This document shows positions 41,443 through 50,213 of a stretch of 64,000 nucleotides of DNA, piece after piece (the first letter of the stretch is position 1; every line of letters begins with the position of its first letter). The notes under the pieces are model-generated. The model was not told the DNA's origin. It saw only the letters and a list, made by a program, of their open reading frames with translations, and did no database searches. The stretch covers positions 930,001 to 994,000 of the forward strand of contig CAWIWF010000006.1 in the NCBI GenBank assembly GCA_963839815.1, written 5' to 3'. Both the position numbers and the translations under genes were made by a program. This DNA is from JACVRM01 sp963839815 (GTDB taxonomy: Bacteria > Actinomycetota > Thermoleophilia > Gaiellales > Gaiellaceae).

Positions 41443-41857
41443 ACCAGCCCTCGGCCGACGCGATCGCCTCGGCGAGGTACGCGGGTGCACGGGTCGGCCT
41501 GAAGGTCGCCGCGTCGACGAAGGCATGGCCTGTCCAGCCGCTTGCGATGCGCCGGCCGTCGCGCTCGACCTGGTAGTCGAAGCGAAAGCGTGCGCCCCGC
41601 AGCTCGCCGCAGCGGGCGCCGATGACCAGCGTGTCGTCGAACCGCGCGGGCTGGTCGTACTGCACGTGCGCCTCGATCGTGAGGGCTTCGATCCCGCGTT
41701 GCCGCAGGCCGGGATACCCGCCGTCGAAGCGCGCGAGGTAGTCGATGCGCGCCGCCTCGAACCAGACCAGGTAGACGGCGTGGTGGGCGATCGCTTGCGC
41801 GTCCGTCTCGGCGAAGCGGACGCGGACCTCCGTGCGGAACCTGTACTCGCCGGTCAT
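41420..41857 (-). CDS. Hotdog-fold acyl-CoA thioesterase (YbgC/4HBT-like)
   Basis: 145 residues from ATG 41857 (MTGEYRFRTEVRVRFAETDA). The 4HBT motif RFAETDAQAIAHHAVYLVWF has the Asp and His of the active site, and ARIDYLARFDGGY follows. A further upstream ATG (41893) is open. It overlaps the vanW 3' end by 23 nt in convergent orientation. Confidence 0.88.
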   Translation of the reverse strand: MTGEYRFRTEVRVRFAETDAQAIAHHAVYLVWFEAARIDYLARFDGGYPGLRQRGIEALTIEAHVQYDQPARFDDTLVIGARCGELRGARFRFDYQVERDGRRIASGWTGHAFVDAATFRPTRAPAYLAEAIASAEGWSTGPASS

Positions 41858-41952
41858 GTCGCAGGCAGCGTGGCGGTCGGGCTCATGGCCCATACTCTGC
41901 CTCGGCCCGGCCGCCGACGGGATGGACGTGCGGGGGCCGGACGACGGAGGGG

Positions 41953-43470
41953 ATGCGCGAGCGCATGAGACAGGACTTCGATCGGCTCTTCCGGGCCGGA
42001 GGCGGGCCCCGCTCGGGGTTCCCGCGGCTCCCGACGATCACGGCCGAGGCGATGGTGGCCACCAGCCACCCGCTTGCGACCCAGGCGGGCATGCGCGCGT
42101 TCGCGGCCGGGGGGAACGCCGTGGACGCCGCTCTGGCGGCCGCCGCCGTGCTGCCCGTGGTCGAGCCGAACCTGAACGGTCTCGGCGGTGATGCGTTCGC
42201 GATCGTCCACGGGGACGGGAGCCTGCAGGGCCTGAACGGGTCGGGCCGGTCGCCGCGTGAGCTCGACGGCGGCGGTGTCGATCGCTATGGGGGGCGCTCC
42301 GTGACCGTGCCGGGGGCGGTGGCCGCCTGGTTCGACCTCGCCGAGCGGTACGGCCGCCTCGGCTTCGATCGGGCGCTCGGGCACGCTGCCGACCTGGCCG
42401 AGGGTGGCGTCGCCGCGACGGCGCGGGTCGGCGCGCTCTGGGCCCGGGCGGAGAGGCTCGGCCGGGCGCCCTTCCCGGCGCCCCGCATCGGCGCGCGCTA
42501 CCGGCTGCCCGAGCTCGGCCGCACGCTCCGCCGGCTCGCGGACGAGGGGCCGGCGGCGTTCTACAGCGGCGAGATCGCGCGCGCGATCGCCTCGGTCACG
42601 TGGCTCGAGGAGACAGATCTCGCGGCCCACCGCTCCGAGTGGGTCGAGCCGCTGCGGCTGCCGTTTCGCGGCGTCGAGGTCTGCGAGCTGCCGCCGAACA
42701 CGCAGGGGGCGGCTGCGCTTGCCGGCCTGGCGCTCGTCGAGCACGACGACACAGAGGATCCCGTCGAACGTCTCGATCGCCGTATCCGGGCGACGGCGGT
42801 CGGGCTGGCGGAGGCGTACGCCGTGGTCGGCGACGAGCCGCTTCCGGACGCCTTCCTCGATCGCGGCCGTCTGGAGGCCGTGCTCGCAGCGGGTGATTCC
42901 GGGCTCGCGAGCGAGCGCGCAGCGTTCGGCGACACGACCTACCTCTGCGCGACCGACGGCGCCCGGCTGGCGATCTCGCTCATTCAGAGCAACTACGAGG
43001 GTTTTGGCTCGGGGCTCGCGGCACCCGGGACGGGCATCCCGCTTCAGAACCGCGGTGCCGGCTTCGTCGAGGAGGAGGGCCACCCCAACCAGCTCCGGCC
43101 GGGCCGGCGGCCCTTCCACACGATCATTCCGGGGATGCTGCTCGACGGGAATCGGGCGACGCCGTTCGGCGTCATGGGGGGCCACATGCAGGCCCAGGGT
43201 CACCTGCAGGTCGTCGACGCGGTGACCGGGCTCGGCTTCGACCCGCAGTCGGCGCTCGACCGCGCCCGCTTCCGCCTCGACTCCGACGGCACGGTCGCCC
43301 TCGAGCCGGGCCTCTGGGAACACGCCGAGGCGCTCGAGCGCCGCGGGCACCGCGTCGTGCGCGCCGAGGAGCCGGGCGGCTTCGGCGTCGGCCAGATGAT
43401 CCTCGACCTCGGCGAGTGCCTGGTCGGAGGCTCGGACGGCCGCGGCGACGGCCACGCTGCCGGCATCTAG
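41953..43470 (+). CDS. ggt: Gamma-glutamyltransferase family protein
   Basis: 505 residues. N-terminal ATSHPLATQAGMRAFAAGGN and AAAAVLPVVEPNLNGLGGDA are typical. The autoprocessing Thr region is FGDTTYLCATDGARLAISL, followed by the C-terminal motif THTIIPGM-like FHTIIPGMLLDGN and VMGGHMQAQGHLQVV. No signal peptide is seen, unlike periplasmic Ggt, so it may be a cytoplasmic YwrD-type homologue acting on gamma-glutamyl compounds. A GGAGGGG site precedes the ATG. Confidence 0.92.
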   Translation: MRERMRQDFDRLFRAGGGPRSGFPRLPTITAEAMVATSHPLATQAGMRAFAAGGNAVDAALAAAAVLPVVEPNLNGLGGDAFAIVHGDGSLQGLNGSGRSPRELDGGGVDRYGGRSVTVPGAVAAWFDLAERYGRLGFDRALGHAADLAEGGVAATARVGALWARAERLGRAPFPAPRIGARYRLPELGRTLRRLADEGPAAFYSGEIARAIASVTWLEETDLAAHRSEWVEPLRLPFRGVEVCELPPNTQGAAALAGLALVEHDDTEDPVERLDRRIRATAVGLAEAYAVVGDEPLPDAFLDRGRLEAVLAAGDSGLASERAAFGDTTYLCATDGARLAISLIQSNYEGFGSGLAAPGTGIPLQNRGAGFVEEEGHPNQLRPGRRPFHTIIPGMLLDGNRATPFGVMGGHMQAQGHLQVVDAVTGLGFDPQSALDRARFRLDSDGTVALEPGLWEHAEALERRGHRVVRAEEPGGFGVGQMILDLGECLVGGSDGRGDGHAAGI

Positions 43471-43516
43471 CGCTTGAGCTGTGGCGACTGCCGTCGACGG
43501 GGAGACGACCGCAGGG

Positions 43517-43546
43517 TTGCAATCTACATATCAATCCTGCTATACA
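43517..43546 (+). promoter_or_regulatory. Sigma-70-type promoter for DUF2339 gene
   Basis: TTGCAA (43517-43522), an 18-nt spacer, then TATACA (43541-43546), nine bases before ATG 43556. The -10 is inside a TGCTAT/ATAGCA dyad (43538-43551), a possible operator. This AT-rich island is unlike its surroundings. Confidence 0.65.
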
Positions 43547-43555
43547 TAGCAGAGT

Positions 43556-45347
43556 ATGGAATATACGGAGCTCACCGAGAGGGTCGCCGAGCTCGAGGCG
43601 GAGATCGCGGATCTCCACCGCCGCCTCGAGCGCCTCGAGCGGCCTCGCCCTTCGCCAGCAAGCTCGCCCCGAGCGACTTCGCCTCCAGTGGCTTCCTCCG
43701 CCTCCTCGCGCCCCGCCGCGGCCACGCCGCGCCCTCGCCCGGCGCTCAGCGAGGCCGAGCGTGCGGTCGCGCAGCGCCGCGAGGCGCTCGACTTCGAACA
43801 GCTGCTCGGCGGGCGCGTCCTCGCCTGGGTCGGCGGCTCGGCGATCCTCGCCGGTGTCGTCCTCTTCCTGGCGATGGCCGTGCGCCGCGGCTGGATCGAC
43901 GAGCCGACCCGCACCGTGCTTGCGGCGCTGGGTTCTGCCGGCCTCGTCGCCGCCGGCGCCTGGCTGTACGAGCGGGAGGGCCGCACCGAAGCTGCCCTGG
44001 CCGCAGTCGCCGCGGGCATCTCCGGCCTCTTCGCGACGCTGGTCGTCGCAACGCAGGTGTACGACCTCGTCGATCCCTCCGTGGGGCTCCTGGCGGCCGG
44101 CGTCGTGGGCGCTGCGGCCACGGCTCTCGCGGTTCGCTGGCAGTCACCCGTCGTCGGCGCGCTCGGTCTGCTCGGCTCGCTGCTCGCGCCGGTCCTCGTC
44201 GACGCGGGCACGGCCACGCTGACGCTCGCCTTCGCCGCCGTGGCCCTCACCGCCACGGTCGGCGTCGTGGTCTGGCAGCGCTGGAACTGGCTCGCCGTCG
44301 GAGCATTCGTGGTGTCCGCACCGCAGCTCGTGGCGTGGGGCGAGGGGGAGTACGACGAGCGGCTCTGGTTGACGCTCACCGCCCTGGTCGTCTTCTGGGC
44401 GCTCTATGCCGTTGCGGCACTCGGGTACGAGCTGCGGGCGGGGACGACCGAGGAGCTCCCCGGCGAGCTCGTGGCTGCTCCTCGCTGCCGCGGTCGTCGT
44501 GCTCGCCGGCGGCGGGTATGCAGCCCTCTCCGAGCTCGGCCACGACGAGGCTGCGGTCGCGTGGCTGGTCGCCGTCGCGGGTCTTCACGTGGCACTCGGT
44601 GCGGTCGCCCTCCGCCAGGGGCTCCACCGGGAGATCGGGTCGGTGCTGGTCGCGGCCGGGCTCGTGGTCTCGGCGCTCGCGTTCGCCGACGCGCTCGACG
44701 GGCCGGCGCTCGTCGCGGGCTGGGCAGTGCAGGCAGTACTGCTTGCCTATCTGGCGCGTCGCAGCGCGGCGGAGACTGACGGGCTGCCGTCGAGCGAGGC
44801 GCGGCTGACCGGCGCTGCCCTGGTGTATCTGGGGCTTGTCTTCGCCCATACGCTCGGCGTGGAAGCCGAGCCGCGGGCGCTCCGGTACGGCGTGCCCGAG
44901 CTGGACGAGGCCCTGGTCGCGATCGCGCTCGCCGGCGCGGCCGCCCTTGCCGTCGGCTGGCTGCGGCGCGAGGCCAGGCCCGATCTGGCCCAGGTAGTCG
45001 AGGCCGCCGCCGCCGCGGCGCTCGTGTTCGGCGTGTCCGTCGCGATCGTCGACCTGTGGGGTGTCGAGGGTGGCGGACAGCGGCAGCTCGGGCAGCTTCT
45101 GCTCTCGGCGTTCTGGACCACGGCCGGGCTGGCCGCGGTCGTCGCGGGGCTGGCGCGGGACGTCGCCCGGCTGCGCCTTGGCGGGCTGGCTCTGCTCGGC
45201 ATCGCGGTGGCGAAGGTGTTCGCCTACGACCTGGCCGAGCTCGCGGAGCTCTACCGCGTCCTGTCGTTCATCGGGCTCGGGCTCTTCCTGCTCGCGGGGG
45301 CGTTCGCGTACGCCCGCTTCCGCAAGGTCGTCAAGGACGAGACATGA
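43556..45347 (+). CDS. DUF2339 polytopic membrane protein (frameshifted)
   Basis: An N-terminal coiled coil (MEYTELTERVAELEAEIADL) and a Pro/Ala linker precede EALDFEQLLGGRVLAWVGGS, the DUF2339 signature, and then many hydrophobic segments. At about 44455-44475 the membrane helices continue in another frame (SSWLLLAAAVVVLAGGGYAA), through to LYRVLSFIGLGLFLLAGAFA and the KVVKDET end. One base corrected gives ~597 residues. Function unknown; inner-membrane. It is coupled to the DUF3999 gene by ATGA. Confidence 0.85.
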
Positions 45348-46555
45348 GCGCCGCGCGGGCGGTCACGGCTGTCGTCGGCGCCGCGCTGATGATGGCGACG
45401 GCGGCCGGCGCGGCGACCCTGGACCAGGGCGCGTTTCGCTACGAGCGCGCTCTCCCGGCGGCGGTCACGAGCGGGCGCGTGGCCTTCGAGCCGGACAGCG
45501 CGCTGCTCGCGCACTCGCGGCCCGGGCTCGCCGACCTGCGCATCGTCGACGCCCGGGGACGGCAGGTTCCCTGGCGCCGGGTTGCGCCCGAGGACGCCTC
45601 GGTCGCGCCTGGAGTGGTGCTCAACCGTGGCCGGCAGGGCACGGCCGCAGTCGCACTCGTCGATCTCGGCGAGCGACGGCGCGTCTATCAGCGCATCGAG
45701 CTCGAGATCCCCGGCAGCGACTTCGTCGGCGAGGTGGCGGTGTCGGGAGCCGATCGCCGCAGCGGCCGCTGGACGATGCTGTCGACGACCCGTGTCTTCG
45801 ACCTCGCCGGCGCGACGCGAGCCCGCAGCACGACCGCGCTCGTGCCGCCGTCCGACTTCCGCTTCCTCGGCCTACGGGCCGAGGGCGTGCCGGCGATCGC
45901 AGGCGCCACGGCCTACGGGGAGCTCGAGCGGCCGCGGCTGGTCCGCCGCCGCCACGAGCTGCGCGCGACGGCGCCGGCCGGCCGCTCGGAGACGACGCTC
46001 CTCCTCGATTTCGGCGTGCGCGGCGTGCCGGTCAGCCGGCTCGAGCTGCGCGCCGACACGCCGCGGTACGACCGTCCGGTGCGGGTCGAGGCGGGCGACG
46101 ACGCCTCGTCACTCGCGCCCGTCGCCTCGGGCCGCGTGCGGCGGGCGCCGGGCGAGCTCTCGGCCGCGATCACGGTGGACAGCCGCTCGCGCTACCTCCG
46201 CGTTCGGGTGGAGAACGGTGACGATGCGCCGCTTCGGGGGCTGCGGGCGGAGACCTTCGGGCCGTCCTTCGCCGTCGTGGTCGAGCCGGGGCAGCCAGGC
46301 CCGCTGCGCGCGCTGTACGGCGCGCCTCGGATCGGCGCTCCGAGCTACGAGTTCGCACGACTGCCCGCGCAGCGTCCTGACCGGGTGCTCGCTCCCGCAC
46401 AGCTTCCACCGGAGCGGGCCAACCCGCTCTTCGAGCCGCCCGCGGACACGCGCTCGTTCCTCGATCGTCACCGGTGGCTCGTTCAGCTCGCGATCGCGCT
46501 CGCCGCGCTTGTCGTCGGGGTTGCGGGGCTGCTCGCGCTCCGGCGCCGAGCGTGA
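45344..46555 (+). CDS. DUF3999-like exported protein with C-terminal anchor
   Basis: 403 residues from ATG 45344. A signal peptide (VTAVVGAALMMATAAGAATL), two beta-rich domains (QRIELEIPGSDFVGEVAVSG, TTLLLDFGVRGVPVSRLELR) and a final transmembrane helix (WLVQLAIALAALVVGVAGLL) with RRRA behind it. DUF3999 genes commonly pair with DUF2339 genes, as here. The pair is probably an envelope complex of unknown function. Confidence 0.83.
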   Translation: MSAARAVTAVVGAALMMATAAGAATLDQGAFRYERALPAAVTSGRVAFEPDSALLAHSRPGLADLRIVDARGRQVPWRRVAPEDASVAPGVVLNRGRQGTAAVALVDLGERRRVYQRIELEIPGSDFVGEVAVSGADRRSGRWTMLSTTRVFDLAGATRARSTTALVPPSDFRFLGLRAEGVPAIAGATAYGELERPRLVRRRHELRATAPAGRSETTLLLDFGVRGVPVSRLELRADTPRYDRPVRVEAGDDASSLAPVASGRVRRAPGELSAAITVDSRSRYLRVRVENGDDAPLRGLRAETFGPSFAVVVEPGQPGPLRALYGAPRIGAPSYEFARLPAQRPDRVLAPAQLPPERANPLFEPPADTRSFLDRHRWLVQLAIALAALVVGVAGLLALRRRA

Positions 46556-47289
46556 GCGCCGAGCGCCTGGCGGAGCTGATCGCCGCCTCGCAGCCCTGCG
46601 TCGTGCTCACCGGCGCGGGCATCTCCACGGAGAGCGGCATCCCGGACTTCCGCTCGCCGGGCGGCCTGTGGGAGCGCTTCGACCCGCTGGACTACGGCTC
46701 GCTCGACTCGTTTCGGGCGAACCCTGCCCGCACGTGGGAGTTCTACGGGCCGCGCTTCGCGATGCTCACGCAGGCGGAGCCGAACCCGGCCCACCACGCG
46801 CTGGCCGAGCTCGAGCGAGCCGGTGTCGTCCAGGCGGTCGTGACCCAGAACATCGACCGGCTCCACGCGCGTGCGGGTAGTCGCGACGTCATCGAGGTGC
46901 ACGGCTCCATCCAGACCTCGTCTTGCTCCCGTTGCGGGGCCGCCTACGAGCTCGATCACGTGCTCCCAGCGCTCGAGCGGGACGGGGTGCCTCGCTGCGA
47001 CCGCTGCGGCGCGGTGCTGAAGCCCGACGTCGTCTTTTTCGGCGAGCTTCTGCCCCCGGCGGCGATCGACCGCGCCACCGAGCTCGCGGCCGGTGCCGGG
47101 CTGCTCCTCGTCGTCGGCTCCTCCCTCGAGGTCTACCCGGTGGCCGAGCTGCCCTCGGCAACGCTCCGCGGCGGCGGGAGCCTGGCCGTCGTCAACCGCG
47201 GGCCAACCGCGTGGGACCGTCGGGCGTCGCTGCGGATCGAGGGGCGCGCGGGCGAGGTGCTGCCGGCAGTCGCGGCCGCGCTCGCATAG
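46552..47289 (+). CDS. cobB: Sir2-family NAD-dependent protein deacylase
   Basis: 245 residues from GTG 46552 (overlapping the DUF3999 stop). Sirtuin motifs: LTGAGISTESGIPDFRSPGG, TQNIDRLHARAG, catalytic His in IEVHGS, zinc Cys pairs CSRC and CDRC, and VVGSSLEVYPVAELP. It removes acyl groups from protein lysines using NAD. It could counter acetylation of acyl-CoA synthetases such as the FadD encoded upstream, but that is inference. Confidence 0.96.
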   Translation: MSAERLAELIAASQPCVVLTGAGISTESGIPDFRSPGGLWERFDPLDYGSLDSFRANPARTWEFYGPRFAMLTQAEPNPAHHALAELERAGVVQAVVTQNIDRLHARAGSRDVIEVHGSIQTSSCSRCGAAYELDHVLPALERDGVPRCDRCGAVLKPDVVFFGELLPPAAIDRATELAAGAGLLLVVGSSLEVYPVAELPSATLRGGGSLAVVNRGPTAWDRRASLRIEGRAGEVLPAVAAALA

Positions 47290-47342
47290 GGGCGCGCCGA
47301 GCGGGAATAGGCCAAGATAGAGGCACTCGAGAAGGAGGACAG

Positions 47343-48366
47343 ATGAGCCAGCTCAGCGAGACTGCGCGCGCGCTCGTGGCGCCGGGGAAGGGCATCCTGG
47401 CTGCGGACGAGAGCGACGGGACGATCAAGAAGCGCTTCGACTCGATCGGGGTCGAGTCGACCGAGGACAACCGGCGTGCCTACCGCGACCTGCTGTTCAC
47501 GGCAGGGGGCGCCGAGGAGCACATCAGCGGCGTGATCCTCTACGACGAGACGATCCGCCAGCAGGGCCTCGAGGGGACGCCGTTCCCGAAGCTTCTCCAG
47601 TCCAAGGGCGTGATCCCCGGCATCAAGGTCGACAAGGGAGCGAAGCCGCTGGCCGGCGCGCCGGGCGAGACGGTCACCGAGGGGCTCGACGGCCTCCGTG
47701 GACGGCTCGAGGAGTACCGCGACCTCGGCGCGCGCTTCACGAAGTGGCGCGCTGTCATCTCGATCGGCGACGGCATCCCCAGCGAGTACTGCACCTGGGT
47801 GAACGCCCATGCGCTCGCCAGGTACGCCGCGCTGTCGCAGGAAGCAGGCCTCGTGCCCATCGTCGAGCCGGAGGTGCTGATGGACGGCACCCACACGATC
47901 GAGCGGAGCTTCGAGGTCACCTCACGGACGCTGCACGCCGTCTTCACGGAGCTGCGCGACCAGCGCGTCTCGTTCGAGGAGATGCTGCTGAAGCCGAACA
48001 TGGTGCTGTCGGGCTATGCGTGCTCCGAGCAGGCGTCGCACGACGAGGTGGCCGAGCGAACGTTGCGCTGCTTCCGGCGGCACGTGCCCGCTGCGGTCCC
48101 CGGGATCGTGTTCCTCTCGGGCGGCCAGTCCGACGAGGATGCGACGGCCCACCTCAGCGCGATGAACGCGAGCGGCCCGCACCCGTGGGAGCTGTCCTTC
48201 TCGTACGGCCGCGCGCTCCAGGCGCCGGCGCTGAAGGCGTGGGGCGGCGAGCAGGGCAACGTCGCGGCCGGCCCAGCAGGCGTACCTGCACCGGGCGCGG
48301 CTGAACGGTGTCGCCCGCTCGGGCGGCTACCGCGCGGAGATGGAGCGGGAAGCCATAGCGGTGTAA
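47343..48366 (+). CDS. fda: Fructose-bisphosphate aldolase class I (frameshifted near 3' end)
   Basis: ATG 47343 is preceded by GGAGGAC. Aldolase motifs: GKGILAADESDGTIKKRF, SIGVESTEDNRRAYRDLLF, KWRAVISIGDG, VPIVEPEVLMDG and the Schiff-base Lys in LLKPNMVLSGY. Near 48262-48275 the family end continues in another frame (AQQAYLHRARLNGVARSGGY, EMEREAIAV, stop 48364). As read, the frame would run to 48434 with unrelated residues. Corrected length is ~340 residues. It is an animal/plant-like class I enzyme of glycolysis and gluconeogenesis. Confidence 0.93.
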
Positions 48367-48387
48367 GCCTGCAAGCCGTCTCGACCA

Positions 48388-48413
48388 GGGAGCCGGAGCT
48401 GTGTCCGGCTCCC
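48388..48413 (+). terminator. Hairpin after aldolase gene
   Basis: GGGAGCCGGA / TCCGGCTCCC, a perfect 10-bp stem with a 6-nt loop, 21 nt after the corrected aldolase stop. No U-tract. Confidence 0.6.
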
Positions 48414-48599
48414 CTCGAGCGCCTCCGTAGGTGACGCCGAGGCACCCGCGCGCGTTGGAGCTGCAGCCGGCGAAGCCGGGCATCCGCCGAGCCGAGGTGC
48501 TTGTACCAGTCTGTTGCAAGGGCTGACGTTCGTGGCAGCCGCGGCGACCGAGGTGCCGGGGGGAACCGGAGTGTCGCTACGCGCGTCCTGCCCGTTCAG

Positions 48600-48760
48600 G
48601 GGGTCGGAGGGGTGGTGGCGGGTGCAAGCGAGCATGCCCCGTCGCCGAAAGACGCGCGCCACGCCAGCGTGGCGAACCGAGGGTCTCCGGCGGAGCCGGG
48701 CTTCGCCCGGCTGGAGCCGCCGCACGCGCAGGCGCGTCTGACGAGCACGTCTCCACGGTG
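48600..48760 (+). repeat. GC-rich dispersed repeat
   Basis: Contains CAAGCGAGCATGCCCCGTCG, CCACGCCAGCGTGGCGAACC, a GCCGGGCTTCGCCCGGC hairpin and ACGCGCAGGCGCGTCTGACG. The same block order occurs at 63510-63690 and, inverted, at 61605-61740. The whole 48367-48870 stretch holds no gene I can support. Confidence 0.7.
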
Positions 48761-48870
48761 ATCAGGCGAGCGAAACGGGAGAGCTAGAGGGGGGACCAGC
48801 TCTCGCCCCACTCGAAAGAGCGATGCCGCGTCTTCGCCGCGCCGTGCCGGCGACGACGACGCGGCGAGCG

Positions 48871-49011
48871 TCACGCCGCGGCGCGTCGGAGCGCACGCTC
48901 GGCCAGCACCTGGCGGCAGGCGGCGCACAGTGTGCGCTCGACCTCGTACGGGACGCCCTGGCGCTGGCGGAGCAGGTGCTCCTTGACCTCTGTGTGGCGG
49001 TGAATGCTCAC
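48871..49011 (-). CDS. 46-residue CxxC small protein
   Basis: From GTG 49011 the product is MSIHRHTEVKEHLLRQRQGV, then EVERTLCAACRQVLAERALR. The TLCAACRQVL knuckle suggests one half of a zinc site. The even, protein-like composition in an otherwise repeat-filled spacer supports a real gene. I do not recognise a named family. It is divergent from the L,D-transpeptidase gene. Confidence 0.68.
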   Translation of the reverse strand: MSIHRHTEVKEHLLRQRQGVPYEVERTLCAACRQVLAERALRRAAA

Positions 49012-49018
49012 CGGTGTC

Positions 49019-49047
49019 TTGCCCACAGGTCTCACGATAGATATGAC
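49019..49047 (+). promoter_or_regulatory. Sigma-70-type promoter for L,D-transpeptidase
   Basis: TTGCCC (49019-49024), a 17-nt spacer, TATGAC (49042-49047), about 46 nt before GTG 49094. Confidence 0.55.
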
Positions 49048-49093
49048 GTCGGCTTACGCAAGGAGTTGCTTGAGTGAAATCTGCCGCAATCTT

Positions 49094-49888
49094 GTGAAAG
49101 TCCGGAGGGCACTCGGGGTGGGCGGCGTTGCGCTGCTGGCCGCAGCCGCGGCGTCGGCGCCGGCAGGCGCGCCCTCGGCCACCGCCGGCACAGCGGCGCC
49201 GGATGGTCAGCGCGAGCGGCCGCACGCCGCCACCGGTGGCGTCTGCGTCGCCGGGGCTCGCGAACGTGTGGGGACGGCGCGGCGGACGTGGGTGGCGCTC
49301 GCGACCGGCCCGCTGGCCGCGCGAGACCGCCTTGGCGGCAGGGTCGTCGCCCGCTTCGGCCGCGCGAACATCAACGACTACCCGACGCTCTTCGCCGTTC
49401 GGCAGCGCGCTCGTGACGCCTCGTGCCGGGTGGCCTGGTACCAGGTGCAGCTCCCGGTCCCCCCGAACGGGCGCACCGGCTGGATCCCCGCCACGGCCGT
49501 CACGCTCGAGCCGGTCACCACCCGGATCGTGGTCGACGTCTCCCGCCGCACGCTGCGCCTGTACGACCGGGGGCGGCTGCGCCTACGGGTCACCGTCGCC
49601 GTCGGCGCTCCGGGCACGCCCACTCCGACCGGGCGCTTCTACGTCAACCAGCGGCTGATCCCGGAGCGCACCGGCGGGCCGCACGGGCCCGCAGCGCTCG
49701 GCGTGTCCGCGTTCTCGGAGGTGCTGACCACCTGGGCGCAGGGCGGCCCGATCGCGATCCACGGCACCGACGATCCCCAGACGATCGGGCTCGCGCGCTC
49801 GAACGGCTGCATCCGGGTCGACAACCGCACCCTGCTGAAGCTGTTCGAGGCGACGCCCGCGGGGACGCCCGTCACCATCCACAGCTAA
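49094..49888 (+). CDS. L,D-transpeptidase (YkuD domain)
   Basis: 264 residues from GTG 49094. A signal peptide (RRALGVGGVALLAAAAASAP), an SH3-like middle region (TGWIPATAVTLEPV) and the YkuD catalytic domain: IVVDVSRRTLRLYDRGRLRL, TPTGRFYVNQ, IAIHGTDDPQTIGLARSNGC and IRVDN, with catalytic Cys in SNGCIR. It forms 3-3 cross-links or anchors proteins in peptidoglycan. An earlier in-frame ATG (49004) would precede the signal peptide by 30 residues and is not preferred. Confidence 0.93.
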   Translation: MKVRRALGVGGVALLAAAAASAPAGAPSATAGTAAPDGQRERPHAATGGVCVAGARERVGTARRTWVALATGPLAARDRLGGRVVARFGRANINDYPTLFAVRQRARDASCRVAWYQVQLPVPPNGRTGWIPATAVTLEPVTTRIVVDVSRRTLRLYDRGRLRLRVTVAVGAPGTPTPTGRFYVNQRLIPERTGGPHGPAALGVSAFSEVLTTWAQGGPIAIHGTDDPQTIGLARSNGCIRVDNRTLLKLFEATPAGTPVTIHS

Positions 49889-49913
49889 GGAGCCGGGGCG
49901 ATAAGGTCTCTGC

Positions 49914-50213
49914 ATGGCTCAGCGCAAGGATCTGCTCGCGCGTCTCTCGGACGCCGGCGAGGAGGCGATCGCGAAGGTCGGGGAGATGCCCGGGGCAGCC
50001 CGGCTGACCGGCGCCTTCGGGGCGATGCGCGACCGCATGGACGAGATGCAGAAGCGTCTGCGCGGGCTCGAGGACGTCGAGCGGCGCCTGGCTGCGCTCG
50101 AGAAGAAGGTCGACGAGTTGGCGAAGGCCAAGCCGAAGCCTCGGTCGGCGTCGGCTGGCCGCTCGCGCTCGTCCGGCGCCCGCAAGCCGGCGCCGAAAGA
50201 GACTTCCTCCTAG
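49914..50213 (+). CDS. Small coiled-coil hypothetical protein
   Basis: 99 residues: MAQRKDLLARLSDAGEEAIA, then MRDRMDEMQKRLRGLEDVER and a Lys/Ala/Pro/Ser-rich basic tail (KPKPRSASAGRSRSSGARKP). It looks like a coiled coil with a nucleic-acid-binding or disordered tail. No family recognised. GATAAG eight bases before the ATG is a possible -10. Its stop overlaps the convergent lipid kinase stop. Confidence 0.7.
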   Translation: MAQRKDLLARLSDAGEEAIAKVGEMPGAARLTGAFGAMRDRMDEMQKRLRGLEDVERRLAALEKKVDELAKAKPKPRSASAGRSRSSGARKPAPKETSS

